From positions 3,410,001 through 3,474,000 of the forward strand of contig NZ_CP102826.1 in the NCBI RefSeq assembly GCF_025643595.1: a stretch of 64,000 nucleotides of DNA, read 5' to 3'. The notes under the pieces were generated by a model. That model did not search any database, was not told where the DNA came from, and saw only the letters and a program-made list of their open reading frames with translations. Position numbers and translations under genes: made by a program. Below, one piece after another: positions 1-8,275 of the stretch (its first letter is position 1; the number at the start of each line of letters is the position of its first letter). Origin of the DNA: Saccharopolyspora rosea. Its GTDB lineage: Bacteria; Actinomycetota; Actinomycetes; Mycobacteriales; Pseudonocardiaceae.

Positions 1-566
1 AGCGCGAACAGCGCGCGCCAGCCCCAGTGCGGGATGATCCACGCCGACGCCAGCGCGCCGACCGCCAGGCCCGCCGGGAAGACCACCTCGTAGACCAGCA
101 CGAAGCGGCCGCGCCGCCGCGCTCCGCTGAGTTCGCTGATGTAGGACGCGGCGGTCGGCACCTCGCCGCCGATGGCCAGGCCCTGCACGAACCGCAGGAC
201 GAGGAACGGGGCGAGCGAGGTGCACAGCGCCATCCCGACGCTGCCGAGCGCGGTGACCGCCACGCACACCGCGATCACCCGGACCCGGCCGATCCGGTCG
301 GCGAGCCGTCCGGAGATCAGCGCGCCGAGCAGCATGCCGACGGATCCGGTGGTCAGGGCGCTGGTCGCGCCCGCCGAGGTCAGGCCCCACTCGCGGGTGA
401 TCTCCGGCAGCGTGTAGGCGATGAGCAGCTGGTCGAACGCTTCGAAGAAGGTCACCACGCCGATGACCAGTCGCACCGTGACGTGCCACCGGGACAGCGG
501 CAACCGTTCGAGCCGTGCGGCGATGTCCTGGCGCGCGGCCAGGTCGGGTGGGGCTGCTTCGGTCAT
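1..566 (-). CDS. MFS transporter, aromatic-acid/metabolite type (partial at window edge)
   Basis: Reading leftward from the ATG at 566 the frame gives an MFS N-terminal half with at least five hydrophobic segments. A GRLADRIGRVR stretch matches the conserved cytoplasmic loop between membrane segments 2 and 3 of the major facilitator superfamily. The acidic residue in the EAFDQLL stretch of the first helix resembles the aromatic acid:H+ symporter and metabolite:H+ symporter groups. A GGAAGGAGGG ribosome site lies just upstream. It is the last visible gene of a leftward run of aromatic-catabolism genes, 83 bp after the hydrolase-like gene, so uptake of the pathway substrate is the natural inference. 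The C-terminal half lies outside the window and substrate specificity cannot be read. Confidence 0.85.
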   Translation of the reverse strand, partial: MTEAAPPDLAARQDIAARLERLPLSRWHVTVRLVIGVVTFFEAFDQLLIAYTLPEITREWGLTSAGATSALTTGSVGMLLGALISGRLADRIGRVRVIAVCVAVTALGSVGMALCTSLAPFLVLRFVQGLAIGGEVPTAASYISELSGARRRGRFVLVYEVVFPAGLAVGALASAWIIPHWGWRALFA

Positions 567-649
567 GCGCCCCTCCTTCCGGGACGTGCCACGCCCCCGG
601 GCATGGCAGCGGAATTGCCGGGTGGTGCGGCGGCCGCGACCGCCGCGGG

Positions 650-1285
650 TCAGTTCACGCGGGCGTCGATGAAGCGCACGGCTTCGTCCCACCAGCCGAG
701 TTCGCGCGGCACGACGGCGTCGCCGGTGACGGCCAGCAGCGGGTCGCCGGCGTCGGCCAGCCCGAGCCACGGGGTGCGCAGCCGCGCCAGGGCCTGCGGC
801 AGGGACGGCGCGCCGGGCCACGGGGCGGCGTCGACGCCGAGCGGGCGGTGCGCCACGGCGGCGGCGAGCCGGTGTTCGGCGGCGGCCCAGGTCGCCAGGT
901 GGCCGCCCATGCCGACGCCGAGCACGGCGGTGGCCGACGGCGGCACGCCGACGCGCTCGCGCAGGTGGTCGAGGGCGCCGCCGATGTCGGCGGCGAGGTC
1001 GTCGGCGGTCAGCCGGGACATCGCGGTGCGGCCCTGGTCCGGGCGGAACTCCCGGCCGCCGCACTCGTAGTACAGGTACGGCGCGGCGGTGACGTAGCCG
1101 CAGCGGGCGAGAGCTCGGCAGCAGTCCTCGATCTCCCCGGTCAGCCCGGGGACGTCGTGCAGGACGACCGCCGCCGCGCGCGCAACCCCGTGCGGGAACC
1201 GGACGAACAGCGGTGCGGCGGTGCGCAGCACGCGGCGTCGGCGGTTGGCGGGTCCGTGTGCGTGGTGGTGTCCGGTGGTCGACAT
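650..1285 (-). CDS. Dienelactone-hydrolase-like protein lacking catalytic residues
   Basis: The 211-residue product has the alpha/beta-hydrolase layout of the dienelactone hydrolase family: a VVLHDVPGLTGEI strand-turn near residue 40, an APYLYY segment near 69 and a nucleophile-elbow-like LGVGMGGHLA at 122-131. In the family the elbow is G-x-C-x-G-G. Here Gly125 occupies the nucleophile position, and no His follows residue 150, where the catalytic His should lie. A His-rich leader (HHHAH) precedes the fold. It sits 12 bp after the ThDP enzyme gene in the catabolic operon. A pseudo-enzyme with binding or regulatory role, or a hydrolase in decay, are both possible. The fold assignment is fairly safe; activity is doubtful. 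Confidence 0.75.
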   Translation of the reverse strand: MSTTGHHHAHGPANRRRRVLRTAAPLFVRFPHGVARAAAVVLHDVPGLTGEIEDCCRALARCGYVTAAPYLYYECGGREFRPDQGRTAMSRLTADDLAADIGGALDHLRERVGVPPSATAVLGVGMGGHLATWAAAEHRLAAAVAHRPLGVDAAPWPGAPSLPQALARLRTPWLGLADAGDPLLAVTGDAVVPRELGWWDEAVRFIDARVN

Positions 1286-1297
1286 CGCAGCCGCTCC

Positions 1298-2929
1298 TCA
1301 GTTCGGCACGTGCACGGGCGGGACGAACGGCACCGGCGCGGGTTCCAGCGCGGTGACGTCGACTTCCACCAGGTACGGACCGTGGTGGTCGACGGCCTTG
1401 GCGAAGGTCTCGGCGAACGCGTCCGCCCGGTTGACCAGCGCGTGCGGCAGGTCCAGGGCGTGCGCCAGGCGGCCGAAGTCCGGGGTGAACAGGTCGACGC
1501 CGCTGCGCCTGCCGACGTGCCGGTCCTGCATGTTGCGCAGCACGCCGTAGCCGCCGTCGTTGAACACCACGAGCACCAGCCACGGCTGTTCCTGGGCGAG
1601 GGTGGCGAGTTCGCCCAGGTGCACGGCGAGCCCGCCGTCGCCGACGAGCACCGCGGTGGGGGCCTCGGGTCTCGCGCACGCCGCGCCGATGCCGGTGGCC
1701 AGCCCCTGGCCGATGCCGCCGCCGACCGGGAACAGGTTCGTGGCCGGGTCGTGGATGTCCAGCAGCCGGTTCCCCCACTGGCTGGAGGGGATGGTCACGT
1801 CGCGGGCGATCACCGACTCCGGCGGCAGCGTGCCGCGCAGCGCGTCGCAGATCCGCGCGTACGGCCCGATCGCCGCGCGCAGCTGCTCGCGCGCCCCGTG
1901 CCGGGCGCGGGTGACCGCCGCGCGCCAGTCCGGTTCCGCGCCGGCGCCGTCGAGCAGGCCGCCGAGCCGGCGCAGCACCTCGGCGGCGGGGCCGGTGATC
2001 CCGGCGGTGGCCGGGTGGACGCGTCCGATCGCCGCCGGGTCGACGTCGATCTGCACGTGCCGTTCCGGCAGCCGCAGCCGGTAGTGCCGGGTCTCGTTGG
2101 AGCGGAAGTGGGTGCCGATCGAGACGAGCAGGTCGGCCTCGGCCAGCAGCGGCTCCACTGCCGGGTTCGCGGCGAAGTTGCCGATGACCAGCTCGTGCGT
2201 CTCGGGCAGGCTGCCGCGTCCGGAGTTGCTGGTCAGCACACCGGCGCCGAGCCGTTCGGCGAACTCCCGCAGCTGCTGCCGGGCTCCGGCTCCCCCGCCG
2301 CCGACCCACAGCAGCGGACGTCGGGAGGCGCGGATCAGCTCGGCCGCGCGCCGCAGCGCGGCGTCGTCGACCGGTGGCGCGGGCTCGCCTTCCTCGGCGG
2401 CAGCGGGTGCGCACCGCTGCGGGGCGTACTGCAGGTCGATCGGCCATTCCACACTGGACGGTCCACAGGGGAGCGTCAGCGCGCTGCGGACGGCCCGCCG
2501 CAGCTCGGCCTCCGCTTCGCCGGTGGAGCCGATGGTGGCCGCGTGTTTCGAGACCGCGGTGAGCATCCCCAGCTGGTCGCGGGTCTCGTGGATGACGCCG
2601 CGCCCCTGGCCGAGGTGGGCGGAGTCGATCTGGCCGGTCACGTGCAGCACGCGGCTGCCCGCGCTCAACGCCTCCACCATGGCTCCGGCGGCGTTGCCCG
2701 CCCCGGTGCCGGTGCTGGTGACGGCCACGCCCAGGCCGCCGCCGGCGCGAGCGTACCCGTCGGCGGCGTTGACCGCGGCGGCCTCGTGCCGGACCGGCAC
2801 GAACCGCAGATCGCGGGCCAGCGCCTCCACCAGCGGCAGGTTGTGCACGCTGACCACGCCGAACGCGGTGTCCACGCCGTTGTCGCGCAGCACCTGGACG
2901 AGCAGGTCACCGCCGGTTCCTCGTTGCAT
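1298..2929 (-). CDS. Thiamine diphosphate-dependent enzyme (acetolactate synthase/benzoylformate decarboxylase type)
   Basis: The 543-residue protein has the three-domain plan of the ThDP decarboxylase superfamily. The N-terminal pyrimidine-binding domain carries RHEAAAVNAADGYAR near residue 50, whose Glu activates the cofactor. The C-terminal domain has the diphosphate/Mg motif GDGG followed about 27 residues later by FNDGGYG. The family includes acetolactate synthase, benzoylformate decarboxylase and 2-hydroxyacyl-CoA lyase. The ATG at 2929 follows a GAAAGG ribosome site. The gene lies 17 bp after an SDR gene within the catabolic operon, so decarboxylation or carboligation of a 2-oxo acid intermediate is likely. 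Because no acetolactate synthase small subunit is adjacent, a biosynthetic role is unlikely. The exact substrate cannot be told. Confidence 0.85.
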   Translation of the reverse strand: MQRGTGGDLLVQVLRDNGVDTAFGVVSVHNLPLVEALARDLRFVPVRHEAAAVNAADGYARAGGGLGVAVTSTGTGAGNAAGAMVEALSAGSRVLHVTGQIDSAHLGQGRGVIHETRDQLGMLTAVSKHAATIGSTGEAEAELRRAVRSALTLPCGPSSVEWPIDLQYAPQRCAPAAAEEGEPAPPVDDAALRRAAELIRASRRPLLWVGGGGAGARQQLREFAERLGAGVLTSNSGRGSLPETHELVIGNFAANPAVEPLLAEADLLVSIGTHFRSNETRHYRLRLPERHVQIDVDPAAIGRVHPATAGITGPAAEVLRRLGGLLDGAGAEPDWRAAVTRARHGAREQLRAAIGPYARICDALRGTLPPESVIARDVTIPSSQWGNRLLDIHDPATNLFPVGGGIGQGLATGIGAACARPEAPTAVLVGDGGLAVHLGELATLAQEQPWLVLVVFNDGGYGVLRNMQDRHVGRRSGVDLFTPDFGRLAHALDLPHALVNRADAFAETFAKAVDHHGPYLVEVDVTALEPAPVPFVPPVHVPN

Positions 2930-2946
2930 GGCAAGCCTTTCCGGGT

Positions 2947-3723
2947 TCAGACGTGGCGCGCGACGCCGCCGCCGACGTCGATCGACGATCCGGTGATGTA
3001 GGAGGCGCGCGGCGACAGCAGCGCGACGATCGGGTAGGCCACCTCGTCGGCGGTGCCCAGCCGCCCGAGCGGGATGCCGCGGTCGGCGGCCAGTTCCGCG
3101 TTCCACGCTGCGTAGTCCAGCGCACAGCCGGACTCCTCGTAGCGCCGCCGCCACTGGCCGGTGTCGATCAGCCCGAGGCACACCGAGTTGACCCGGATGC
3201 CGTCGGCGGCGAGTTCCGCGGACAGCGTCTTGCTGAGGTTGAGCAGCGCGGCGCGGGCCGCCGAGGTGGCGGCCAGCCGGGTTTCGGGCTGGCGCGCGAG
3301 GATGGCGTTGACGTTGACCACCGCGCCCGCGTCCGACCGGCGCAGCCACGGCCGCGCGGTGCGGACCAGGTGCAGCACGCTGAAGATCTTCAGGTCCAGC
3401 TCGTCGCGCCACTGCCGGTCGTCGGTCTCGTGGAGGCGCGCCATCAGCGAGCGCCCGGCGTTGTTGACGACGCAGTCGACACCGCCGAAGGCGTCGGCGG
3501 TCCGGTCGACGAACTCCCGCACGGCCGACTCGTCGAGCACGTCGCACGCGGCGGTGCGCAGTGCGCCGGGCGGCCCGTCGAGCACCCGTTCGAGCCGGTC
3601 GCCGTCGCGGGCGCAGGCGGCGACGTTGGCGCCCTCGGCGAGCAGCATCCGCGCCGTCGCCAGCCCGACGCCGGAGCTCGCACCGGTCACCACGACGGTG
3701 CGCCCGGCCAGGCCGAGATCCAT
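2947..3723 (-). CDS. SDR-family protein with degenerate catalytic tetrad
   Basis: The 258-residue product has the short-chain dehydrogenase fold. The nucleotide-binding TGASSGVG sits at residues 14-21, a VVNNAG follows the central strand, and the C-terminal SYITGSSIDVGGG segment is typical. The catalytic residues are not. The Ser region reads VNVNA rather than I-S-S, and the Y-x-x-x-K position reads TSAAR, so Tyr, Lys and Ser are all replaced. A subgroup of actinobacterial ketoacyl-reductase-like SDRs with imperfect tetrads is known. An AGGAGG ribosome site precedes the ATG. It is paired with a fully conserved SDR upstream by 10 bp. It may bind NAD(P)H without classical hydride chemistry, or act by an altered mechanism. 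Confidence 0.85.
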   Translation of the reverse strand: MDLGLAGRTVVVTGASSGVGLATARMLLAEGANVAACARDGDRLERVLDGPPGALRTAACDVLDESAVREFVDRTADAFGGVDCVVNNAGRSLMARLHETDDRQWRDELDLKIFSVLHLVRTARPWLRRSDAGAVVNVNAILARQPETRLAATSAARAALLNLSKTLSAELAADGIRVNSVCLGLIDTGQWRRRYEESGCALDYAAWNAELAADRGIPLGRLGTADEVAYPIVALLSPRASYITGSSIDVGGGVARHV

Positions 3724-3733
3724 GTGCTTCCTC

Positions 3734-4483
3734 CTATCTGCAGACGAAGCCGCCGTCGACCGGCAGCGTCTGGCCGGTCACGTAGCCCGCCGCGTCGGAC
3801 AGCAGGAACCGCACCGCGCCCACCAGGTCCGCGGGCTGCTGCGTCCTGGGCAGCGCCCTGTTGAGCCGGTACAGCTCGTGCCGTTCGGCCGGAATGCCCT
3901 GCGTGGCTTCGCATTCGGTGATCCCGGGGGCCACGGCGTTGACCGTGATGCCGTCCGGTCCGGCGTCGCGCGCCATCGCCCTGGTCAGCGCCACGACCCC
4001 GCCCTTGGAGGCGACGTAGTGCGCCAGCCTGGGCGGCCCGTAGAAGGCGACGTCCGAGGCGATGTTGAGGATCCGCCCGTCGCCCCGGGCGCGCAGCTGC
4101 GGGTACAGCGCGCGGGCCACCAGCCACGTGCCGCGCAGGTTCACCGACAGGATCCGGTCGAACTCGGCGGGTTCGATGTCGTGGAAGGGTTTGCCACCGA
4201 CCCCGTCGGCGAGCGCGGCGTTGTTGACCACGCCGTAGGCCCCGCCGAGTTCGGCGACCCGGTCGGCGAGCCGCCGCACCGAGTCCACATCGGACACGTC
4301 GGTGTCGACGCGGTGCACCGGGGTCTGGTGCGCGGACAGTTCGGCCACCGCCCGGGCGGCGAATTCGGGGTTGCGCTCGGCGACGACCACGTGCGCCCCC
4401 GCGTCGGCGAGGTCGTGCGCGATGGCCAGTCCCAGGCCGCGCCCGGCACCGGTGACCACCACCAGCCGGTCGGACAACGTCAT
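3734..4483 (-). CDS. Short-chain dehydrogenase/reductase (classical)
   Basis: The 249-residue enzyme carries the complete classical SDR signature: TGAGRGLG for the dinucleotide, VVNNAA for the central sheet, ASD in the Ser position and YVASK for the catalytic Tyr and Lys. The C-terminal GYVTGQTLPVDGGF motif is standard. It begins with ATG after a GGAGGTG ribosome site, and the ATG overlaps the TGA of the upstream hydrolase (ATGA), so the two are translationally coupled. In the catabolic operon it could oxidise a cis-dihydrodiol made by the Rieske oxygenase, or an alicyclic alcohol. Cis-dihydrodiol dehydrogenases of this family are common partners of ring-hydroxylating dioxygenases. Substrate is inferred from neighbours only. 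Confidence 0.9.
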   Translation of the reverse strand: MTLSDRLVVVTGAGRGLGLAIAHDLADAGAHVVVAERNPEFAARAVAELSAHQTPVHRVDTDVSDVDSVRRLADRVAELGGAYGVVNNAALADGVGGKPFHDIEPAEFDRILSVNLRGTWLVARALYPQLRARGDGRILNIASDVAFYGPPRLAHYVASKGGVVALTRAMARDAGPDGITVNAVAPGITECEATQGIPAERHELYRLNRALPRTQQPADLVGAVRFLLSDAAGYVTGQTLPVDGGFVCR

Positions 4484-5268
4484 CGGGCACCTCCGTCGAC
4501 CTCGGCGAGGAACCGCCGGACCTCGGCGTTGAACCGCGCCGGGTTCTCCTGGTTGGCGGCGTGCCCGGCCCCGGGCACGACCGCGAACCGGGCGCCGGGG
4601 ATCCGGTCGGCCAGCTGCCGGCTCTCGGCGACGCCGGTCACCGCGTCGTGCTCGCCGACGAGCACGAGCACCGGCAGGTCGATCGCGGCCAGCCGGTCGG
4701 AGTGGTCGGTGTCGGCCATGACGCGGGCCGCGTGGCCGTACCCGGTCGGGCGGACTCGGGACATCAGGGACACCACGCGGTCGAGGACGGCCGGGTCGGC
4801 GTCGGGCGCCACCAGGCGGGGTCCGCGCCGCGCGGCGAACGCGGCCGGGCCGCTCTCGGCGAGGTCCCGCGCGCGGGCCGCCATCGCGGCCCGACCGTCG
4901 GCGGTGCGCCCCGAGCCCCGCGAGGAGTCGGCCAGCACCAGCGAACGCAGCACCTCGGGCGCCCGCAGCGCGACCCGGGTGGCGATCACGCCGCCCCACG
5001 ACACCCCGAGCAGGTGAGCCGGTGCCGCGGCCAGCCCGCGCAGCACCGCCACGACGGCGTCGGCGTAGTCGTCGAGGTCGGGCTGCCCGGGCAGCACGGC
5101 GGAGCCGCCGTAACCGGGAGCGTCCCAGGCCAGCACGCGGTGCGCGTCGGCGAGCCCGGACAGCTGCGCGTCGAACGCATCGGCGGCGCCGCCGATGCCG
5201 TGCAGCAGCAGCAGCGGCGTCCCGGCTCCGGCGGCCAGGACGTCCACATCGGACACGCGAGTCCTCAC
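4480..5268 (-). CDS. Alpha/beta hydrolase, meta-cleavage-product hydrolase type
   Basis: The 262-residue protein has the oxyanion motif HGIGG near residue 25, the nucleophile elbow GVSWGG near 95, an acid in VGEHDAVTG and the catalytic His in GAGHAANQENP. This is the MhpC/BphD/RutD-like branch of alpha/beta hydrolases, which break carbon-carbon bonds of extradiol ring-cleavage products or hydrolyse esters and lactones. I chose the GTG at 5268 because a GGAGG lies five bases upstream and the GTG overlaps the preceding TGA as GTGA. Since an extradiol dioxygenase is encoded two genes upstream in transcription, hydrolysis of its ring-opened product is the most economical reading. Confidence 0.85.
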   Translation of the reverse strand: MRTRVSDVDVLAAGAGTPLLLLHGIGGAADAFDAQLSGLADAHRVLAWDAPGYGGSAVLPGQPDLDDYADAVVAVLRGLAAAPAHLLGVSWGGVIATRVALRAPEVLRSLVLADSSRGSGRTADGRAAMAARARDLAESGPAAFAARRGPRLVAPDADPAVLDRVVSLMSRVRPTGYGHAARVMADTDHSDRLAAIDLPVLVLVGEHDAVTGVAESRQLADRIPGARFAVVPGAGHAANQENPARFNAEVRRFLAEVDGGAR

Positions 5269-6038
5269 GCGAACCTCCCACCGGGACGGGCCAGCCGCGC
5301 CACCGCGGCGAGCACGGCGTGCGCGACGATGCCGCTGGTCGCCGGGTTCCGTTCGGACGGGCGGTTGCCGATCTCGAACCGGTACCGGCCCGCCGCACCC
5401 CGCGCGGTGATGACGTGGCTGGTCATCGGCGCGTTCGGGTCCGCGACCACGGCCGCCTCGACCCGGTCCCAGTCGCCCACCGCGAGCGCGACGGAGGCCG
5501 CGACGTTCGCCGAGGCGGGGAACGCCGCGGTGACCTGCCGCGCCGGGCCGCGCATCAGTTCCAGCGGGCCGGTCGCGGCGCGGATCCGCGCGGTCTGCCG
5601 CTCGTCCATCCACGGCTGCACGAGCGTCGTCGCCTTCTTGGTCGTCACGATCCGCACCGCGTCGAGTCCGGGCGCGGCGGCCGACAGCAGGTCCAGCCCG
5701 CCGACCGCGCCGGTGCACAGGTGCAGCGCACCGGGCCCGGTGCGCAGCTTCGCGGCCAGCGCGTCGTCGGCCAGCGCGCCGACGGACACCACCAGCAACC
5801 CCGTCCCGGAGTCCACGATGGACGGACCGTGCTCGGCCAGCGCGCGCTGCCCGGCGCACTCCACGACCAGGTCGGCCCGCCGCGTCGCGGTGTCGACGTC
5901 GAGCACCGGCAGGTCGGGCGGATCGGCCGATGCCGCGTGCACGACGCCGACGAGTTCCGCGCCCGGCACCGCGCCGTCGCGCACGGCGCGCGCGACGTCC
6001 CCGCCGATGGCGCCGCAGCCCAGCACCGCGACCCTCAT
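5265..6038 (-). CDS. Aspartate dehydrogenase-like (NadX family) oxidoreductase
   Basis: The 257-residue product begins with a Rossmann motif, VLGCGAIGGD, and has further NadX family marks: GAVGGLDLLSAAA, FPASANVAASVALA and a late ENxPxxENPxTS-like segment reading GNRPSERNPATSG. A His in PMTSHVITA is in the position of the proposed catalytic His. Family members reductively aminate oxaloacetate or oxidise aspartate to iminoaspartate. Here the gene is coupled by ATGA overlaps at both ends to an extradiol dioxygenase and an alpha/beta hydrolase, so a catabolic role, perhaps deamination of an amino-substituted intermediate or imine reduction, is more likely than NAD synthesis. That context argument is inference. 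Confidence 0.85.
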   Translation of the reverse strand: MRVAVLGCGAIGGDVARAVRDGAVPGAELVGVVHAASADPPDLPVLDVDTATRRADLVVECAGQRALAEHGPSIVDSGTGLLVVSVGALADDALAAKLRTGPGALHLCTGAVGGLDLLSAAAPGLDAVRIVTTKKATTLVQPWMDERQTARIRAATGPLELMRGPARQVTAAFPASANVAASVALAVGDWDRVEAAVVADPNAPMTSHVITARGAAGRYRFEIGNRPSERNPATSGIVAHAVLAAVARLARPGGRFA

Positions 6039-6970
6039 GAGCGCACCAGCTCCAGGTAACCGGGGTCGGGTTTGCCCGCCATGTGCGCGCGGGCGTCCTT
6101 CGACGGCGGTCCCGCGGTGCCCCGCTGGTCGGACAGCTCCGGGGTGCGCCGCCATACCCGGCACAGCCACGCGTCCTCGTCGACCTGCGCCACGTCGGAG
6201 GTGTACTCGCACACCAGCCCGGCCGGATCGGCGAAGTAGGAGAAGGTGTTGGAACCCGGGCCGTGCCGCCCCGGGCCCCACAGCGGCGTGATGCCGTGGT
6301 GCTTGAGCCGACCGATGCCGCGCATGAAGTGGTCCATCGACGGCATCTCGTAGGCCACGTGGTTCACCGAGGTCCACTCCGCCTGGTTGAAGGCGATCAC
6401 GTGGTGGTCGGCGTTGCAGCGCAGGAACGCCATCTGGTGCTCGGACCAGTCCGAGATCCGCATGCCCAGCACGCGGGTGTAGAACTCGCACGCGGCGTCG
6501 ATGTCGACGGTGTTGAGGACGACGTGCGCGACCTTGCGGGGCACCGCGGGCAGGCCGTCCGGGTCCTGCGTGACGACGGCTTCCACGTCGCAGGACAGCT
6601 CGACGAGCCGCCCTTCCGGGTCGACGAAGCGCAGTCCGTACCCGCCGCCGATCTGGTCCAGCCGACCCGGCTCGACCGGCATCGGAACGCCCAGTGCGGA
6701 CAGCCGGCGGCCCGCCTCGTCGACCTCGGCGGGAGTGCCGAGGGCGAAGGCGATCTTGCCGAGCCCGTTGCGCTCGGACCGGCGCAGCTCCACGATGTGG
6801 TGCTCGGATCCGGTGCCGCGCAACCACGCCGCGTCGCGGTCGGTCTCCACCGGGGTCAGTCCCCAGATCTCGCGGTAGAACTCGGCGGAATCGGCGAAGT
6901 TCTCGGTGCGCAGCGACACCGAGCGCAGGGCGCGGAGCCGGGCCACCGGTTCGGTCGGTTGCAGTCGCAT
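6035..6970 (-). CDS. Type I extradiol (catechol-type) ring-cleavage dioxygenase, VOC superfamily
   Basis: The 311-residue protein has two vicinal-oxygen-chelate domains. The C-terminal domain retains the three iron ligands of type I extradiol dioxygenases: His in KVAHVVLNT, His in VNHVAYEMPS and Glu in GLVCEYTSD. The N-terminal copy is degenerate, as in the family. Enzymes of this group cleave catechols or 2,3-dihydroxybiphenyls next to the hydroxyl pair using Fe(II). The ATG at 6970 follows the Rieske gene by 14 bp and the stop overlaps the next start as ATGA. A ring fission step downstream of ring hydroxylation is therefore encoded in one transcript. The exact catechol is unknown. Confidence 0.9.
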   Translation of the reverse strand: MRLQPTEPVARLRALRSVSLRTENFADSAEFYREIWGLTPVETDRDAAWLRGTGSEHHIVELRRSERNGLGKIAFALGTPAEVDEAGRRLSALGVPMPVEPGRLDQIGGGYGLRFVDPEGRLVELSCDVEAVVTQDPDGLPAVPRKVAHVVLNTVDIDAACEFYTRVLGMRISDWSEHQMAFLRCNADHHVIAFNQAEWTSVNHVAYEMPSMDHFMRGIGRLKHHGITPLWGPGRHGPGSNTFSYFADPAGLVCEYTSDVAQVDEDAWLCRVWRRTPELSDQRGTAGPPSKDARAHMAGKPDPGYLELVRS

Positions 6971-6984
6971 GGTGGCTCCAGGGG

Positions 6985-8034
6985 TCAGCGGGTGGCCGGG
7001 ACGCGGTGCCCGGCGCGGTCGGCCTTCGCGGCGATCTGGGTGCGCGCCTCGGCGCGCAGCATCCGGCGCAGCCGGACCAGCGCGATGTCGTGCTGGTAGA
7101 GGTTCTCCCGGGACCAGGCGTCGTCGGGCATCGCCTCGGCCATCGCCCGGTCCTGCTCCAGCACCTGCCAGTGCCGGGCTTCGAGCCGGTGCTTGTAGAG
7201 GAACCGCCAGCTGTCCCGCTGCCAGCCGGTGACCTCGCGGCAGCGCCAGAAGAACCCGGCGTGCTGGTGCTCGTTGATCGCGGTCACGCAGGCGACGATG
7301 GTGAACGGCCCGCCCGGACCGGCGGTCGCCGGGTACGGGATGTCCAGCGTCACCCACTGCAAGCCGCCGTGGTCGACCCACTCGGACCAGTCGAAGTTCA
7401 CCCCGCGCTGGTCGGTCTTCTCGAACACGAAGCCGGTGTCGGTGTCGCGGATCCGGAACACCGCCTCGCGCTTGCCGGTGAACATCGTGTGGCTGTTGCG
7501 GTGCAGGAACGCGCCGTGCATCGGGTCGAGCAGGTTGTCCAGCGACAGCAGGTGGGAGGCGTCCCACTCCACGTAGCACAGGAAGGAGTCCCACTCGTCA
7601 CCGACCAGCGGTGCGGGCGGCTCCAGCGGCGCGGGTTCGGCGTCGGCGTCGGAGCCGAACCAGGCGAAGACCGCGCCGGCGTGCTCCCGGGCGGGGAACG
7701 TCCGCAGCGCTCGGCGGCCTTCCAGGGCGCATCCCGGACTGCCGGGCACCGACGCGACGACACCGTCGGCGTCGACCTGCACGCCGTGGTAGTTGCAGGC
7801 GATCCGGTCGCCCATGTGCACGCCCAGCGACAGCCGCGCGGCCCGGTGCGGGCACCGGTCCTCCTGCACGTGGACCGCCCCGGACGCGTCCCGCCACAGC
7901 AGCAGCTCCTCGCCCGCCCGGTCCAGGCGCACGAGTTCGCCGGGCCGCACGTACCGCGACGGGCACAGCGCGTACCAGCGGTCGCGCAGTCCGAGGCGCA
8001 GCAGGCCCTCCTCGGTGTCCAGCGGCGTGGTCAT
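6985..8034 (-). CDS. Rieske non-heme iron aromatic oxygenase, alpha subunit
   Basis: The 349-residue protein has an N-terminal Rieske domain with CPH at 61-63 and CNYH at 80-83, the two Cys and two His that hold the 2Fe-2S cluster. The C-terminal catalytic domain carries NLLDPMHGAFLH, the D-x2-H-x4-H ligands of the mononuclear iron. No beta subunit gene is present, so it belongs with alpha-only (phthalate oxygenase/vanillate demethylase type) enzymes, which accept electrons from a phthalate-dioxygenase-type reductase. Just such a reductase is encoded two genes upstream. It would hydroxylate or O-demethylate the pathway substrate. The start overlaps the stop of the small upstream gene (ATGA). 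Confidence 0.92.
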   Translation of the reverse strand: MTTPLDTEEGLLRLGLRDRWYALCPSRYVRPGELVRLDRAGEELLLWRDASGAVHVQEDRCPHRAARLSLGVHMGDRIACNYHGVQVDADGVVASVPGSPGCALEGRRALRTFPAREHAGAVFAWFGSDADAEPAPLEPPAPLVGDEWDSFLCYVEWDASHLLSLDNLLDPMHGAFLHRNSHTMFTGKREAVFRIRDTDTGFVFEKTDQRGVNFDWSEWVDHGGLQWVTLDIPYPATAGPGGPFTIVACVTAINEHQHAGFFWRCREVTGWQRDSWRFLYKHRLEARHWQVLEQDRAMAEAMPDDAWSRENLYQHDIALVRLRRMLRAEARTQIAAKADRAGHRVPATR

Positions 8035-8258
8035 CGGTCCTCCTTCGCGCCGAGCCGGGCGAGCTCGCGGGTGAACGTCTCCTCGGTCCAGTCCGCACCG
8101 TCCGGCGGGCGCACCCCGGTCGCGTTGAGCGCGGCGACCACGCCCGGCAGGTCGTGCACCCCGCGGCCGTAGACGGCTTCGAGTTCGTCGGCGAACGCGT
8201 CCTCGTAGTTCGTGGTGGGTCGGAACCGGCTCTGCACCGGTTCGAGGTTCAGCGGCAC
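8031..8258 (-). CDS. Small recombinase-domain-like (HTH) protein within oxygenase operon
   Basis: A 75-residue protein starts at the GTG at 8258 after GAGGAG and overlaps the Rieske gene start by four bases. Its second half, with a stretch like LPGVVAALNATGVRPP followed by a W-T-x-x-T-F segment, resembles the short recombinase domain found after the catalytic domain of large serine recombinases, where helices pack on DNA. No serine catalytic domain is present and nothing else here suggests recombination. Small proteins of this kind do occur beside Rieske oxygenases, but their role is not established as far as I know. It may be an oxygenase assembly factor or a regulator. The gene call is firm, the function is not. 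Confidence 0.7.
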   Translation of the reverse strand: MPLNLEPVQSRFRPTTNYEDAFADELEAVYGRGVHDLPGVVAALNATGVRPPDGADWTEETFTRELARLGAKEDR

Positions 8259-8275
8259 GTCGGTTCTCCTCGTGA

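Noticed and set aside
5022..6059. Rightward open frame of 345 codons opposite the aspartate-dehydrogenase-like gene
   Set aside because: Arg/His/Gly-rich with no motif; the opposite strand carries coupled, motif-bearing genes over the same bases.
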